Source: Conus ventricosus
Taxonomy: Eukaryota > Mollusca > Gastropoda > Neogastropoda > Conidae
Assembly: GCA_018398815.1 (NCBI GenBank)
Contig: CM031602.1
Coordinates: 97,769,543-97,833,542 of the forward strand
Length of the DNA: 64,000 nucleotides
Direction: 5' to 3'
Part shown: piece by piece, positions 9,994 to 22,089 of the stretch
Layout of the letters: each line of letters opens with the position of its first letter
How positions within the stretch are numbered: position 1 is the stretch's first letter
The notes under the pieces: model-generated
What the model was told of the DNA's origin: nothing
Seen by the model: only the letters and a program-made list of their open reading frames with translations
Database searches by the model: none
Program-made: the position numbers and the translations under genes

Positions 9994-11459
9994 CCCAATG
10001 CCTACCAGATCGACCGAGATCGACCGCGAGATTTCATCTTTCTGAATACCGGATCGACCAAGATCGACCGCTGAATACTCGGTCAACGACTTTCGCTTTC
10101 ACCATCGCATATCCCAGAATGCAATTGCGACAGAAGAGTCTTCCGGTACTTCCGTTTCTGGACGCCATTTTGGTTTTTGTTGCATGAGTTTTGGTGGAGT
10201 AGTTTCGCTGCTGTGAATTTTCAAATTTCAGATTTTTTTCGCGAAGATTTTCTGGGAAAATGGCGGATCAAGTAACTATGCAACTTGCAGAATTCATTTT
10301 CTGAAGTGATATTGATGAAGAGAGCGTATTTGCGGGCTACACTCTTGAAGAAGATTTGAAGCAAGACGATTCGGACGTCAATCTTGACCTAGTTATGAGT
10401 AAAGATCGACTGCTGACTGGTTTTGAGGCCGGAATCAATAATGATTCAGGCGATGATAATGATGACGTCGAATAGCCCATTGCTGCTGGGCCCAGACCCC
10501 CCAAAAAGAAAATTCGAAAAACAAAACTTGCTAGAGATTCTTTAATTCTTGACTGGAGTGGTTGGCTACAAGAAGTGAAGCCCCCAAAAGGTTCCCTTGT
10601 TTTGATAGCCAGGAAACCGGGTCAGTCAGTGGGTGTGTCCCACGATTTGCCTGTAGGAGCATCACCTTTAGCCGTTTGATTTCACAAGAATTTTGGCAGA
10701 CTTTTAACGAGAAACAAATTTATTTGCTGCACAAAAGCAAGCAGAAAAGGATGAACATAAACTCTGGCCTGAAATAAAAACTGCCTGTTTATCAAAAAGC
10801 AAAGAGGAGCCGGACAAGAGGTACATCATCACCACAGTGTGTGTGTTGGGGGGAAGGGGGGGGGGGGGGTGCTCAGTGCACTTGTGCAAAAGCACATTTT
10901 TGTTGAATTCCATCACAATCTAAAGCCCAGTATTCAGTAATCTGTTCTTGTTATTTTTTTCCCCTCAGTAGTTAGAAGACAAATCTTCTTGCCTTCAGTT
11001 TAACAAAATTGTTGAAGTTTGGGTTGTTGTTTTTTGCTTCACAACAAAAGTTGATTATTTAGTGTGCATACCATACAGAATGACTTTATTTTGTTCCTGA
11101 AGGTTTCAGTACTTTGTTTAGACTTGGAAAATCACTCTGTGCTCTTAATCCATGATGTTCTGTGGGTACAGTGAATTTAGGGAAAATTGTTTTAGCACTG
11201 AGAACACCGAAGTACAGTTAGTCTGTTCGTTTGTTTTTTTTTTCCTCGTGTACCAGTTCACTATATGTGGGGGGAAATGGCTGTTTTGGATGGAGTGATG
11301 TCTTTGAATTTTTTGCATTACTTTTACAGAATAGATAAGTTAAAAACAAATTTTCTATTGAGGTTTCTTTATGGCAAGTGTGTATGTGTTGCGGAGTTAC
11401 CTCTCTTGGCATGGTATTCTCATAGTCATGTAGCACAAAGTCATGCGGTAGGCAGAGGG
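9994..11459 (+). mobile_element. PiggyBac-like element relic inside the LINE leader
   Basis: TTAA occurs at 9990-9993 and 11460-11463. The ends are CCCAATGCCTACC (from 9994) and GGTAGGCAGAGGG (to 11459), an inverted pair with two mismatches. A degenerate transposase start begins with ATG at 10259-10261 (MADQVTMQLAEF, then a stop). An acidic stretch follows, then a segment near 10600-10780 resembling the beginning of the DDE_Tnp_1_7 domain. Most of the catalytic domain is absent. TTAA duplication and CCC termini are diagnostic of piggyBac. It inserted after the LINE and is therefore younger. Confidence 0.85.
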
Positions 11460-11858
11460 TTAAGATCCGCCACGTTTGCCGTGCGGTGCGACCTGTGTCG
11501 GAGGGAATGAGATCCTGGTGATTGAGAGGGCCAGCGCTCTCAACACATCACTTTGGCTCAGACCTCTCCTAGACAGGGAGTACACTTTGGCCCGGGTGTA
11601 CAAATGGGGCTCCCCTTCTTGGGGCTGGGTCAAGACAGGCAGTTCCCCTGCTGGCCATGTGAACCCCCCCTGCAGTGCCCCAGCTCTCTGTCCCCGGGAG
11701 TTGAGCATGATCAGGGGGGATAGGGTTGGTAGTTTCTGTTTGTCGTAAAATCTCCCTGAAGCCTGGAAGGGGTCAAGACATTGGTTTCTTGGCCCGGGCC
11801 CCCTTAGTTGGACTCCAAGGTCGGTGGGTAAGGGAGAGATGAAACATCATAAAATTAT

Positions 11859-13165
11859 ATGGCTTTTTCAAAAAGCACCCCCCCAAAAAAGAAAAGGAAG
11901 GCAGCTTCCCCTATTTCAGGGGATTTCGTAATGATAGTGATTCCGATACAGAGGTTAGACAGAGGACAGGTTTCTGGGCTTCCTGGCTCGTGATGGAAGG
12001 GACGGAGCGGGAAAGCCCCCTTTCAGCTCTGAGCCCTTTTGCTACCAGAAGGGCTTTCAGGGTTTAGCAGGTGCCCTCATTCCATCAAAAGATTGCGAAA
12101 TGGCTCATTCCTGATTCAATGTAGATAAAAAAAAACCAATCTGAACAGCTGCCTGAGGGCGAAAAAAACTATTTAGACAGGGAGATCAGGGTGACTCCCC
12201 ATAAACAGTTGAATTCGTCGAAAGGCGTGATTCGCTGCCGGGATTTATCAGGTGTTTCAGAGGCAGAGATCAAAACGGGCTGGTGTCCCAGGGTGTGACG
12301 GACGTGCGCAGGGTGCGGTAAAGAAGGGTGCAGAAAGAGTGGCCCCCCACACCCTCTTTCTGACATTCTGCAACCCTGTGCGGGCCTCCGGTCATCAAAG
12401 TTGGCTACCTGAATGTCCGGTTTCAGATGTATGTTCCATCCCGTTGAGGTGCTTCAGAGCCAGAAGTTTGGCCATGTCAGAGACCGTTGTTTCTGGGCAG
12501 GAGGGTGTGCGGTGTTTGCTGCAAGCACCCATGATGGGCCGTGTAAAGATCCGGCACATTGTGCGAACTGCGGTGGCGACCATCCCCCCTCTTCACGAAA
12601 CTGTCCTCTTTGGATTCAGGATTCCGCAATTCAAAGAAAAAAACTGAAAAGAAAATTTTCTTTTTGAGGCCCGGAAACAGGTTGTGGGCAGTCAGACCCG
12701 ACAGCTTCTTCGTTAGCTTCGGCCGTAAAGAAAGTTCCCTTTGTTCCTACTCGGTCAGTCTGCTGCCAGACTGATAAATTCATGTTTTCGAAAACATTGC
12801 AAGGAAGGATTGTCAATTCTGGTGGTAGCAGGTCCCCCCACCTCCCAACCCAAAGTGAATGCCCCTGGTGGAGGCAAAAATCCGCCACCCCTCAGACTGC
12901 CCAGCAGTCTACAACATCTGCTGTGGGCAGATTAAAAAAGCCAGCCCCCCCACCTCGAACTCCTCCGTCCGTGCCCGTGCGGGCAAGGGAGTTAAATCCA
13001 GTGTGGAGATGGGGAGATGAGGAAGAAACCTCCCCCGTCTCCCAAACCCAGACCTTCTTCACCTGTTGCAAGTCTGCCAGCAGGTCTGAAGACCAACACA
13101 TCCAGGGGAAACTAATAATAAGTTCACTCCATTGGAAGCAAGACGTTGATGAGGAGATGACCTGA
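11859..13165 (+). pseudogene. LINE ORF1 (gag-like, zinc-knuckle protein), broken
   Basis: ATG at 11859 opens a Lys-rich start (PPKKKRK). The reading frame is then lost repeatedly. The region at about 12465-12610 carries FGHVRDRC, then a Cys/His series ending HCANCGGDHPPSSRNC, typical of the C-terminal zinc knuckles of I- and Jockey-type LINE ORF1 RNA-binding proteins. It ends near TGA at 13163-13165, just before ORF2. Multiple shifts and stops mean it cannot make a full protein. Confidence 0.75.
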
Positions 13166-13190
13166 TTCTCTCCTTTTCGCCCCCTGCACC

Positions 13191-16100
13191 ATGGATAGTA
13201 CAATATTCCATTGGAATATCCGTGGACTAAATTCCAACTTTTAGGAGCTGCGCTTCTGTGTCAATCTATAAAACCTTCCGTCGTGGCTCTTCAGGAAAAC
13301 TCAAATTCAAAGCCAGAAGACCTTTACTCTTTCTGGCTTTAAAATTCTTTCAAAACCTGCAACAACCATCCACGTTGGCACTGTCGGGCGGTGTTGCCCT
13401 TTCTCTACACAAAACTTGCTGTATAGTCCTGTCGCTCTGTCTACCTCCCTTCAGGCTGTAGCTGCGAGAGTCACTTCCACAAGACTGTGACATCTGTTCT
13501 CTTTATCTACCCCTTCTGTCCCGGGTTTTTCGTCAGGACCTTGTCAGTCTGTAGGTGAACTCCTCGACCTTTTTAGCTGTTGGGTGACTTTAACGGTCAC
13601 AATCCTCTTGGGGTAGTGTCAGTAAAGTCATCCAGAGGTCTGCTAATTGAGGATGTCCTTTCGGATTTGGATTTGTGTTGTCTGAACGACGGATCTGCAA
13701 CTTACCTCCACTCTCCACAGGTTCACTTTGTGTTTAGATTTGTCGGTTTGTGACCCCTCGCTGGTCCTGGACTATGGTGGTCTGTCCATGACGATCTGCC
13801 GGAAGTGACCATTTCCCTGTCCTTCTACCAACCTGTAAAACTGAACACGTCTCTGTCTCTCAACATCTAAATTATAAGAAAGCAAACTGGGATCTATTTG
13901 CAGCCAAATATTTCTAAGGCATTCCCGGACACTGATTTTCTTCAGAGTCCGGACCCAGCAGAATCACTGGGCTAACACTTTGATCAAGTGTGCTAAAGCT
14001 TGTATTCCAGTGTCTTCCAGTAAACTTCAAATGCCAAAAACACCCTGGTTTGATTCAGACTGCCAACAAATTTCCAAAGTTCGAAAACGGGCTCGCGTCA
14101 TGGTGTACCAACGTCCCTTTGGGTCCCAACGCTCGAGCCCATCAAAAAACTCCGTGCCAAATCGAGACACACTTTTAAAATCAGTAAACGTCGGTCCTGG
14201 AGAAGTTTCTGCTCCAGGCTGACATTTGAAAACTCCAGAAAAAGTGTGGAACATCATTAAGAAAATCAAAGGGAAGAACACCTGTCCCACTGTGAACCAT
14301 CTCAAGTTTTCGGACTCTTTAATAACGGAGAAAAAAGCAGTTGCTAAACTGCTTGCTTCAACAATTGAAAAGAATTCCTCCTCTTCTAACAAATCAGCCA
14401 CTTTTGTCAAAAACAAAGCCCCAAAAGAAAAATCACCCTGCAACTTTTCGTCAGACAACATGGAAGACTACATCTTCCTTTCACGTTAAACGAGCTGAAA
14501 TCTGCCTTACTTTCTTGCAGCGATTCCTCTCCAGGTATAGATGAAATTCATTATCAATGTTGAAACATCTTCCGCAAGAAGGTCTGAACATATGCTACAG
14601 GTATACAACCATGTGTGGACTACAGGTTTCTTTCCACCCTCTTGGCGGAAAGCCCTCATTATTCCCTCCCCAACCTGGAAAAGATCTTTCTAATCCATCA
14701 AACTACCGTCCCATAGCTTTGACCAGCTGTGTCTGTAAATTGATGGGAGAAAATGGTCAATGCTAGGCTCATGTGGAAACTCGAAACCGATGGCCTTTTG
14801 GCGAAAGAACAGTGTGGTTTCCGCAAACATCGGACTACTGTTGACCATTTGATTCGTCTGGAATCTACACTTCGGAACGCTTTTTTGAACAGACAGCATG
14901 CAGTGGCAATTTTCTTTGACTTGGAGAAGGCCTACGATACTACCTGGAAGTCGGGGATACTTCATGATCTCCACGATCTGGGTTTTCGAGGTCATCTTCT
15001 GCTTTTTATTCAAAATTTTTTGGCAGAACGACAGTTTCAGGTCTGGGTTGGCACCACTCTCTCTGATGTCCACGAGCAGGAGTTGGGTGTTCCACAGGGG
15101 AGCATACTGTCTCCTGCCCTCTTTAGCATCAAGATTAACAACATTGTTCAATCAGTTCAGCAGGGTTCAGACTGCTCATTGTTTGTGGATGATTTGCTGT
15201 CTACGCAACTGGAAGCCTGTACCCCGAGCGTCCAGCGCAGGCTCCAGCTTTGCGTAGATAAAATCCATCAGTGGGCGGATGAAAAACGGTTTCACCTTTT
15301 CTGCTACAAAAACGCAGTGTATTCACTTCCATAATTTCCATCAGTTTTTTCCAGGTCCTGAACTTCAAGTAGGGAAATCTCCCATTCCAGCTGTTAAAGA
15401 GGCCAAATTTCTGGGAGTTTTTTTTGACCAGAAACTTAATTTTCTCAGCCATATTAAAAACCTCAAAACTGCTTGTCAGAAAGAACTGAATATTCTGCGG
15501 GTCGTAGCGCACACCGACTGGGGCGCTGATAAGAAAACTTTGTTGCACCTCTACAGAGCCCTGGTCCGTTCCAAACTGGACTACGGTTGTGCTGTGTACG
15601 GCTCCGCAAGATCGTCTTACCTCAAACTCTTGGACCCTATCCACCATCAAGGGCTTCGTCTCTGTCTTGGAGCGTTCCGTACCACCCCTGTGTACAGCCT
15701 GTACGCAGAGGCGGGTGAACCTTCACTGTCCAACCGCAGGCTGAAACTGTCTTTGAATTATTATATCCGACTGTTCTCCGAACCGCAGAATCCTGCCCAT
15801 GACTGTGTCTTTGACCCTCCGTTCCAAAGTAAGTTTGAAAACAACCCGAAATGTATTCCGCCGTTTGGTCTTCGTATGCGGCCTCACGTGCGGAATGCAG
15901 GTCTAGACCTAGGAGTTGTGTCCGATTTTTCCAAGTTTCTGGATCAACCTCCGTGGACCTTTTTCACACCAGAGATTCGTTTCGATCTTGCAGCTTTTCG
16001 TAAAGAGTCGACCAGCTCTCTGGTGTACAAAGCATTGTATGCTGAGCTCTGTTCGAAATTCCCATCCTGTCAAAAAGTTTTCACTGACGGTTCCAAGTCT

Positions 16101-16881
16101 GAAGATGGAGTGGCCTGTGCAGCCTACTGCCCTGGGGCTCCTTCTCAGATACTGTTGGAACACATACATTCAGATGCTTCTGTCTATTCTGCTGAACTTA
16201 CTGCTCTGGTTCTGGCTTTGAAGATAATCTCACATTCTTCGAAGAGGGACTTTCTGGTTCTGTCGGATTCGCTGTCAGCTTTGGAGGCCATAGCTGGCCG
16301 CAACCTTCAGCATCCAGAACTTTTACATTTTTTAAAACTTTTTAGCAAGTTGAAGGTGGACGGTTACAACATTACTCTTGCTTGGGTTCCTGGTCATGTT
16401 GGCATCGGCGGGAACGAAATGGTTGATCGTTTAGCCAAGAACGCCACAAGAGAGAAACTGTCCAACATTTATATCCCCTGCTCAGATGTGAAACCCAAAA
16501 TTAACGATTATGTGAGAGACCTCTGGCAGGAGGATTGGAACACACAGACGAGTAACAAACTCTTTCAGATCCGTCCAAACCTTAAGGATTTCCTCCCATC
16601 TACGTCAGGTGGTCGTAAAGAGGGAAACGGTTCTGTGCCGGCTGCACACCGGCCATTCGTATTTTACCCATTCTTACCTTTTAAGGAGTGAAGAAGCCCC
16701 GTGGTGCATTCCATGTCATGCGCCACTCACAATGAAACATGTTCTTTTGGAGTGTTGGGACTTGCACGATGTGAGACACAGACATTTTACAGCGGAGTCC
16801 ATGAAGATCCTGTTCAGGGATGTCCCGCCTGATGTGATCCTTGAGTTTTTGAGAGAGATTAACATTTTTCATCTGATTTAA
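13191..16881 (+). pseudogene. LINE ORF2: endonuclease, reverse transcriptase, RNase H, broken
   Basis: ATG at 13191 opens an endonuclease start containing FHWNIRGLNSN, then VVALQEN and GDFNGHNPL (about 13590), the hallmarks of an APE-type nuclease. Reverse transcriptase is clearest from 14700: FFDLEKAYDT, GVPQGSILSPALF, and FVDD in place of the usual F/YADD. RNase H follows at about 16078-16450 with TDGSK, SAELTAL, LSDSLSAL and VPGHVGIGGNEMVDRLAK. A Cys/His tail is at 16705-16760 and the stop is at 16881. Frame changes occur near 15280-15330 and 16612, with more in the endonuclease part. It is a retrotransposon protein, not a host gene. Confidence 0.9.
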
Positions 16882-17103
16882 GATTTTACGGACGAAAGAT
16901 TTTTAACGAAGTTTCTGGTACGTTTCTAGACGATGTCATTTAAAGAGATGTGTGAAAGGGTGTTTTTTTGTTTTTTTTGTTTTTAAATTTTTATTTATGA
17001 CTGGTGAGTTGATTTTAACGGGGTGACAGCCCTGATGTGGCCCTTTGCGGTCGGCTGGGCTATAAGCAACATTATCTTATCTTATCGTATCTTTTTAGCA
17101 CAA

Positions 17104-18600
17104 GTAAACACGTCAATTACTAGTACACAATATTTTCAATTGCAAACTGCTGGCTACACTTAAAAAGAAAATGCAGTTTGGATCATGAACGAACGTGAAA
17201 AGGCGTAGACACTGCAACCAACACACACAGAGAACATTGTTTTACTAACCTACACCATCACAAAAATATTATAACACTCAGAACAAACTTCTGTTTAACA
17301 TAACAATTAGACATACAGTACATAAGACAATGGCTCTTCAAAAAATACAGTTACAACCTCAACATTAGAACAAAACAGAATTACTCCAGTCAGTACTCAC
17401 AACATATGCACACCAGTCATAACATTCATCTTAACAATAAACGCACTGTTATATTCACACACTTTGCAGACATACTGTGCAGCTTTTGACAGTCACTATC
17501 TCAGTGACCAAGAAAGATAGGAATCGACACTTGCCCTCATACTTCTACAAGGACTAAATATAATTTTTCTTTTTTTTCTTTCTTCCAAAATGCAACTTAT
17601 GTCCCATGGAATGGTACACCATAGACATCAATGCACAATTTCAACGGAATGGGAAAAAGATTTTTTTTGTACGTTTTTCATTGTATTAATAAAAGAAAGA
17701 ATCAAGCTCATCCCATCAAGCCATTTTACCATGACTCAGCATATGGAGACACCTCCAATTTCATGTAATGACAGAGAAAAAGCCTAGTCATCTCAACCGG
17801 ATCAATGAATTAGACTTCAACCTTACTAACAACAGTTACACCATCTCTCGTAATTTATAAAACGCTGCATTTACCAGACAATAAATAATTTTGCATCCAA
17901 CCACACAATAATCGTTATGAAGCAACTCTGAACTACAACAGAGTTCTTCCATCACAACAAGTCAATTACCCGTTCAATCAGCAATGACAAAAGCAAAACA
18001 TTAAACCTCACACAATCCAAATTAGTTTTCCCGCTGCACAATTGCCAATGAATAATTGTAAAAAAGAAAACTTAGTGAACCCGAACAAAAGGTCCGACAT
18101 CTACCGACGCTAAACCAATTTAAACTAATTTTAAACAGAACAAAGGGCCCGACAACGACCGGCGCTGAACCAGTTTCAGCTAATTTTAATCGAACAAGAG
18201 GAAACTATGATATTTTGAATGTGTTAATCCCAAAACTTCATTTAATCAATTGTTTCTTCAATTAAATTTGTTTCTTCAAATGACTATACTAATCTTTTAT
18301 CAAACACCTAAAATAAATGTAACATACCTGATTTAATCTCTGCATGAGCCTCCACGTTGGTTCAATTCTCCACGCTGTGTGCCACTCCTGACATGCGATT
18401 GTCCTTAACGGAAGTTGTTCTTACTTCGGTTTTATCATCACTTCCATTTACATTTGTTTTCCTTCATTTCTTATTTACCACCCATAATAAGAATAATAAC
18501 AAAGTATCCTAACTGCCTATAATGAATTAACAAAAAATGATCATTAATAATCTTAATAATTTCGATCTACAATTTTGACTTTCTACCCAAAACAACCAAA
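17104..18600. other. AT-rich intronic sequence, no gene recognised
   Basis: There is an imperfect local duplication at about 18075-18190 containing CGACATCTACCGACGCTAAA and CGACAACGACCGGCGCTGAA. No exon of the phosphodiesterase and no recognisable mobile-element protein is present. On the minus strand a CAG|GTATGT donor-like site lies near 18325-18335 next to a GC-richer 70-bp patch. I cannot assign it. Confidence 0.5.
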
Positions 18601-18728
18601 CAGACTAGCTTAACTTACCAAAATCAACTACGATATTGGGAAGGTTACACCTGTCTTCCCCCCACATTCCAGTCCCATGCCAGGCGAAGACCCACTCACC
18701 CCCCACCTCTCCCTCAATGTCTTTCACA

Positions 18729-18729
<1 letters not shown>

Positions 18730-18779
<50 letters not shown>

Positions 18780-18801
18780 CACACACACACACACACACAC
18801 A
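18730..18801. repeat. CA microsatellite
   Basis: (CA)n with a single AAC interruption near 18778. Confidence 0.95.
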
Positions 18802-18929
18802 TACCTGTCTTCTTCATATCTCAAACACACCTTGCCATCAGCATTCGCCCACCTTTTGTCCACTCCAGGTAACCTGCCTGTCCCTTCACCTATCCTCACC
18901 TTCTCCCCCGTCCCCCACCTCTATTCTTT

Positions 18930-18960
18930 CCCCTCCCCCCCCCCCCCCCCCCCACCCCCC
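18930..18960. repeat. C-rich homopolymer tract
   Basis: Runs of C interrupted by T and A. Confidence 0.85.
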
Positions 18961-19191
18961 AACCCTGTCTTCACCAGTCCGCTTGTTAGTTTCAGTAACA
19001 CTATGATTGATATACTAGCTTCATTTTGTGATTTTTGTTTAAGCAGTTTGTGTTGTTGTTACTCATCTACAGCAATGGCTTCATTCTGTGACGTTCCATG
19101 GCAACTGGATTTTCTTTTTTAGGGAATGTCGTTTTACTACATTGTAATCTAGAATTTTAATTTCATGATTTTATCTTCATTTGTACTTGAA

Positions 19192-19415
19192 AGGTATACA
19201 TACTGACTGCAGTCAGCTGTTGTGAAAGGTATACATACTGATTGCAGTCAGCTGTAGTGAAAGGTATACATACTGATTGCAGTCAGCTGTAGTGAAAGGT
19301 ATATATACTGACTGCAGTCAGCTGTAAATGAAAGGTATATATACTGACTGCAGTCAGCTGTAGTTGAAAGGTATATATATACTGACTGCAGTCAGCTGTA
19401 GATGAAAGGTATATA
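19192..19415. repeat. ~34-bp minisatellite with palindromic core, left half of a split array
   Basis: About seven units share CTGACTGCAGTCAGCTGTAG followed by TGAAAGGTATATATA. The core CTGACTGCAGTCAG is a perfect 14-bp palindrome. The same unit resumes at 20989 after the transposon at 19416-20984, so the array was split by that insertion. Confidence 0.92.
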
Positions 19416-20984
19416 TGTTACAGTAAATTTATCAAATCAGGAAATTCATAAATTTCCTAAACATTTCAGTAAATTTATAAAGTGACTGTTTCACTCAGGA
19501 AATTTACAAATTTCCTAAATAAATTAGGAAATTTATAAAAATTTCCTGAGTTTTGAAGGCATTTTTTAAATGAATTTACTGAAAACTGAAAGTACTTTCA
19601 GTAAATTTGTCAAATTTACTGCAATACTGATATGTGTTATCTTGAAAAGTGAACCCACTTCACTTACTGCATTACTGATATGTGTTATCTTGAAAAGTGA
19701 ACCCACTTCACTTACTGCAATACTGATATGTGTTATCTTGAAAAGTGAACCCACTTCACTTACTGCAATACTGATATGTGTTATCTTGAAAAGTGAACCC
19801 ACTTCACTTACTGCAATACTGATATGTGTTATCTTGAAATCACCGTATTCAGCCTTGTTCGGAAACGAGGCTCCTGTTGGGTTGACAACATCAACATTGC
19901 CACATGAAATCCTGAATAACTTAGAGACAGAGGAAGATATTGCAAGACTGGATTTGCCTCAATCTGCCTTCACTTCAGCTGAACCTGCTACCTAATCAGT
20001 TGATGCAGCCATCATCACAACTGACTCTGCTACTACGACATCAGCTGAACCTGCTACTTTATTTATCAGCTGACGCGGCCATCATCACAACTGACGGAGC
20101 CATCACCACAGCTACCTCTGCTACGACATCATCGGAACCTGCTACTTTATCAGCTGACGCGGCCATCATCACATCTGGCTCTGCTTCTACGACATCAGCT
20201 GAACCTGCTACTTTATCAGCTGACGTGGCCATCATCATAACTGATGCAGCAATCACCACAGCTACCTCTGCTACGACAACAGCGGAGCCTGCTACCCCTG
20301 ACATAGCATTGCAGTTAACTGACCGCTGTGAAAGAGTTAAACATGCTCGAAAAAGGGCTTTCACTGGTCAACTGTGTCAAGCAGAACGAATGGTTAAAAG
20401 AGGCAGGGTGGATTTCAAATGTGGAGAAGTAGACGACAGTGTGACAGTGCCAGTGCCCATGGTCGATCGTGGCAGAGGCGATGCCAGAAACATTTTAGGT
20501 GTTATTGTAAACAGGGACTTCAAAACTTGACATTTATACCATTGCAATGAAGGCCGGGGGTTTGAGGGGAGGGTATTCACGAAACCAGTTTGATCTATGC
20601 CCTCAAAGACTGCTTTCGATGACTGATGTTAATCTTGAAAAACAGGTATCTCTGCGATCAGCTGTTGTTGCAGAATCAGCATTAGGGGTCAAGGCTACAC
20701 TAAGTGCAACTGTGGGGGTGGAGCGAGAAAGTGCCAATCAAACAAGTGCAAATGCTTCAAAGCAAAACTCATGTGTAATTCTCCATGTCATGGAAGCCTC
20801 GTCTGTGGTGTGCAAGGTTTCAGTAAATTTATAAATTTCCTGGCCTTTAAAATCAGGAAATTTATAAATTTTCTAGACATTTTAGGAAATTTGTAAATTT
20901 CCTGAGTGAAACAGTAACTTTATAAATTTACTGAAATGTTTAGGAAATTTATAAATTTCCTGATTTGATAAATTTACTGTAACA
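19416..20984 (+). mobile_element. Ginger-like DNA transposon relic with long terminal inverted repeats
   Basis: The ends are TGTTACAGTAAATTTATC and its complement, extending inward over 100 bp with interruptions. TATA at 19412-19415 and 20985-20988 is a 4-bp duplication. TGTTAC-type ends and a 4-bp duplication fit Ginger elements, which carry a gypsy-type integrase. The interior at about 20300-20530 encodes CERVKHARKRAF ... RMVKRGR ... VPMVDRGRGDARNILGVIV. This resembles the integrase C-terminal region found in Ginger elements and in KRBA2/SCAND3-like host proteins. The catalytic core is missing. The interior also holds a ~54-bp tandem repeat (19614-19840) and Ala/Thr-rich repeats (19980-20290). 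Confidence 0.72.
20100..20530 (+). pseudogene. Integrase C-terminal fragment of the Ginger-like element
   Basis: The frame open to TGA at 20528-20530 begins in Ala/Thr repeats (SADAAI, TTATSATT). It then runs through a basic helical segment (RKRAFTGQLCQAERMVKRGR) into VPVPMVDRGRGDARNI. The basic segment followed by VPxxDRGRGDxRN is what I recognise from the tail of gypsy/Ginger integrases. The HHCC and DDE portions are absent, so no enzyme can be made. The upstream Ala/Thr part may be repeat-derived noise. Confidence 0.6.
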
Positions 20985-20988
20985 TATA

Positions 20989-21308
20989 ATATATATATAC
21001 TGACTGCAGTCAGCTGTAGTGAAAGGTATATATACTGACTGCAGTCAGCTGTAAATGAAAGGTATATATACTGACTGCAGTCAGCTGTAGATGAAAGGTA
21101 TATATACTGACTGCAGTCAGCTGTAGTGAAAGGTATATATACTGACTGCAGTCAGCTGTAGTTGAAAGGTATATATACTGACTGCAGTCAGCTGTAGATG
21201 AAAGGTATATATACTGACTGCAGTCAGCTGTAGTGAAAGGTGAAAGGTATATATACTGACTGCAGTCAGCTGTAGTGAAAGGTATATATACTGACTGCAG
21301 TCAGCTGT
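20989..21308. repeat. ~34-bp minisatellite with palindromic core, right half
   Basis: Nine or so units with the CTGACTGCAGTCAG palindrome continue the array that stops at 19415. Units here are more uniform than the left-hand ones. Confidence 0.92.
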
Positions 21309-21441
21309 TCGGAATATGAACCAAGTCAGTTATTTGTCCATTTACTGATCTGTTTATTACATCGTCAGATAAGGTTTCACAGTGATTACTTCTGTGATGT
21401 TGCTTTTGTAGTGTTACTAGCAGGAAGTTTTTAATACTGAG

Positions 21442-21444
<3 letters not shown>

Positions 21445-21512
<68 letters not shown>
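21445..21512. repeat. TG microsatellite
   Basis: An uninterrupted (TG)n run of about 68 bp. Confidence 0.95.
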
Positions 21513-21513
<1 letters not shown>

Positions 21514-21809
21514 ATCTTGTAATATTGCAAACCATGGTGCTGACAGGTCTATACACATGAGTGTCTGTGTATTTTTTTGTGAATGTATACTGGAACCTGA
21601 TGCTGCATGCTTGGTTTTTCTGTATCCATGTGATTGTATGGAAGTGAATGACCGGAATTATCAAAACACTAAATTTGTAAAAACATTTTATTTATCAGTG
21701 CCACGGCCTAGTGCATTTGATTTTAGCAAAAGAACGAATAAAGTGTCTTCATGTTAAAAGTGAATGTATATTGATGTAAAATTTAAGGTGTGACGTCATC
21801 TCTGTGCAG

Positions 21810-21891
21810 GTGTTCAGTTTTTCTTCTGGACCAGGACTCAGATGAGCTTGTTGCCACAGTGTTTGACGGCATCACTACCCAAGAGAAAGAG
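21810..21891 (+). CDS. PDE2A: PDE2 exon: GAF-B central strands
   Basis: The acceptor is TCTCTGTGCAG and the donor is GAG|GTACCT at 21892. The first base completes the Arg codon left at 7746. The exon then reads CSVFLLDQDSDELVATVFDG ending ITTQEKE, phase 0. CSVFLLDQ and ELVAxVFDG match PDE2 GAF-B strands closely. The intron before it is about 14 kb, enlarged by the LINE and the Ginger-like element. Confidence 0.95.
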
Positions 21892-22089
21892 GTACCTCCC
21901 TGTTCTTTGCATGGTGCTAACCCAGCAGTGGTACTTGTCATCTTCTGTTTGACTCTTGTCCACTCTGGACATGTCTGCTTCAGTATAGTGGCTTACCTTG
22001 GCAGGCAAACATATTTTGATTCAGACTAGTCTTTCTGTGCTTTTCTTTTTTGTGGCTCTCTTTAATTACTTATCTGTTCATTCTTGTGG

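Larger units (their letters stand above)
9634..17103 (+). mobile_element. Full-length RNase H-bearing LINE (I-group-like) with 13-bp target duplication, interrupted by a piggyBac element
   Basis: CTTTTTAGCACAA occurs at 9634-9646 and 17091-17103 as an exact target duplication, so the LINE body is 9647-17090. Subtracting the piggyBac insertion leaves about 5.97 kb. In order it holds a 5' leader, a degenerate ORF1 with zinc knuckles, ORF2 (endonuclease, reverse transcriptase, RNase H, Cys/His tail) and a 3' end in TTATCTTATCTTAT. RNase H plus a gag-like ORF1 places it in the I group (I, Nimb and relatives); the exact clade is not certain. Several frameshifts show it is dead. Confidence 0.93.
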
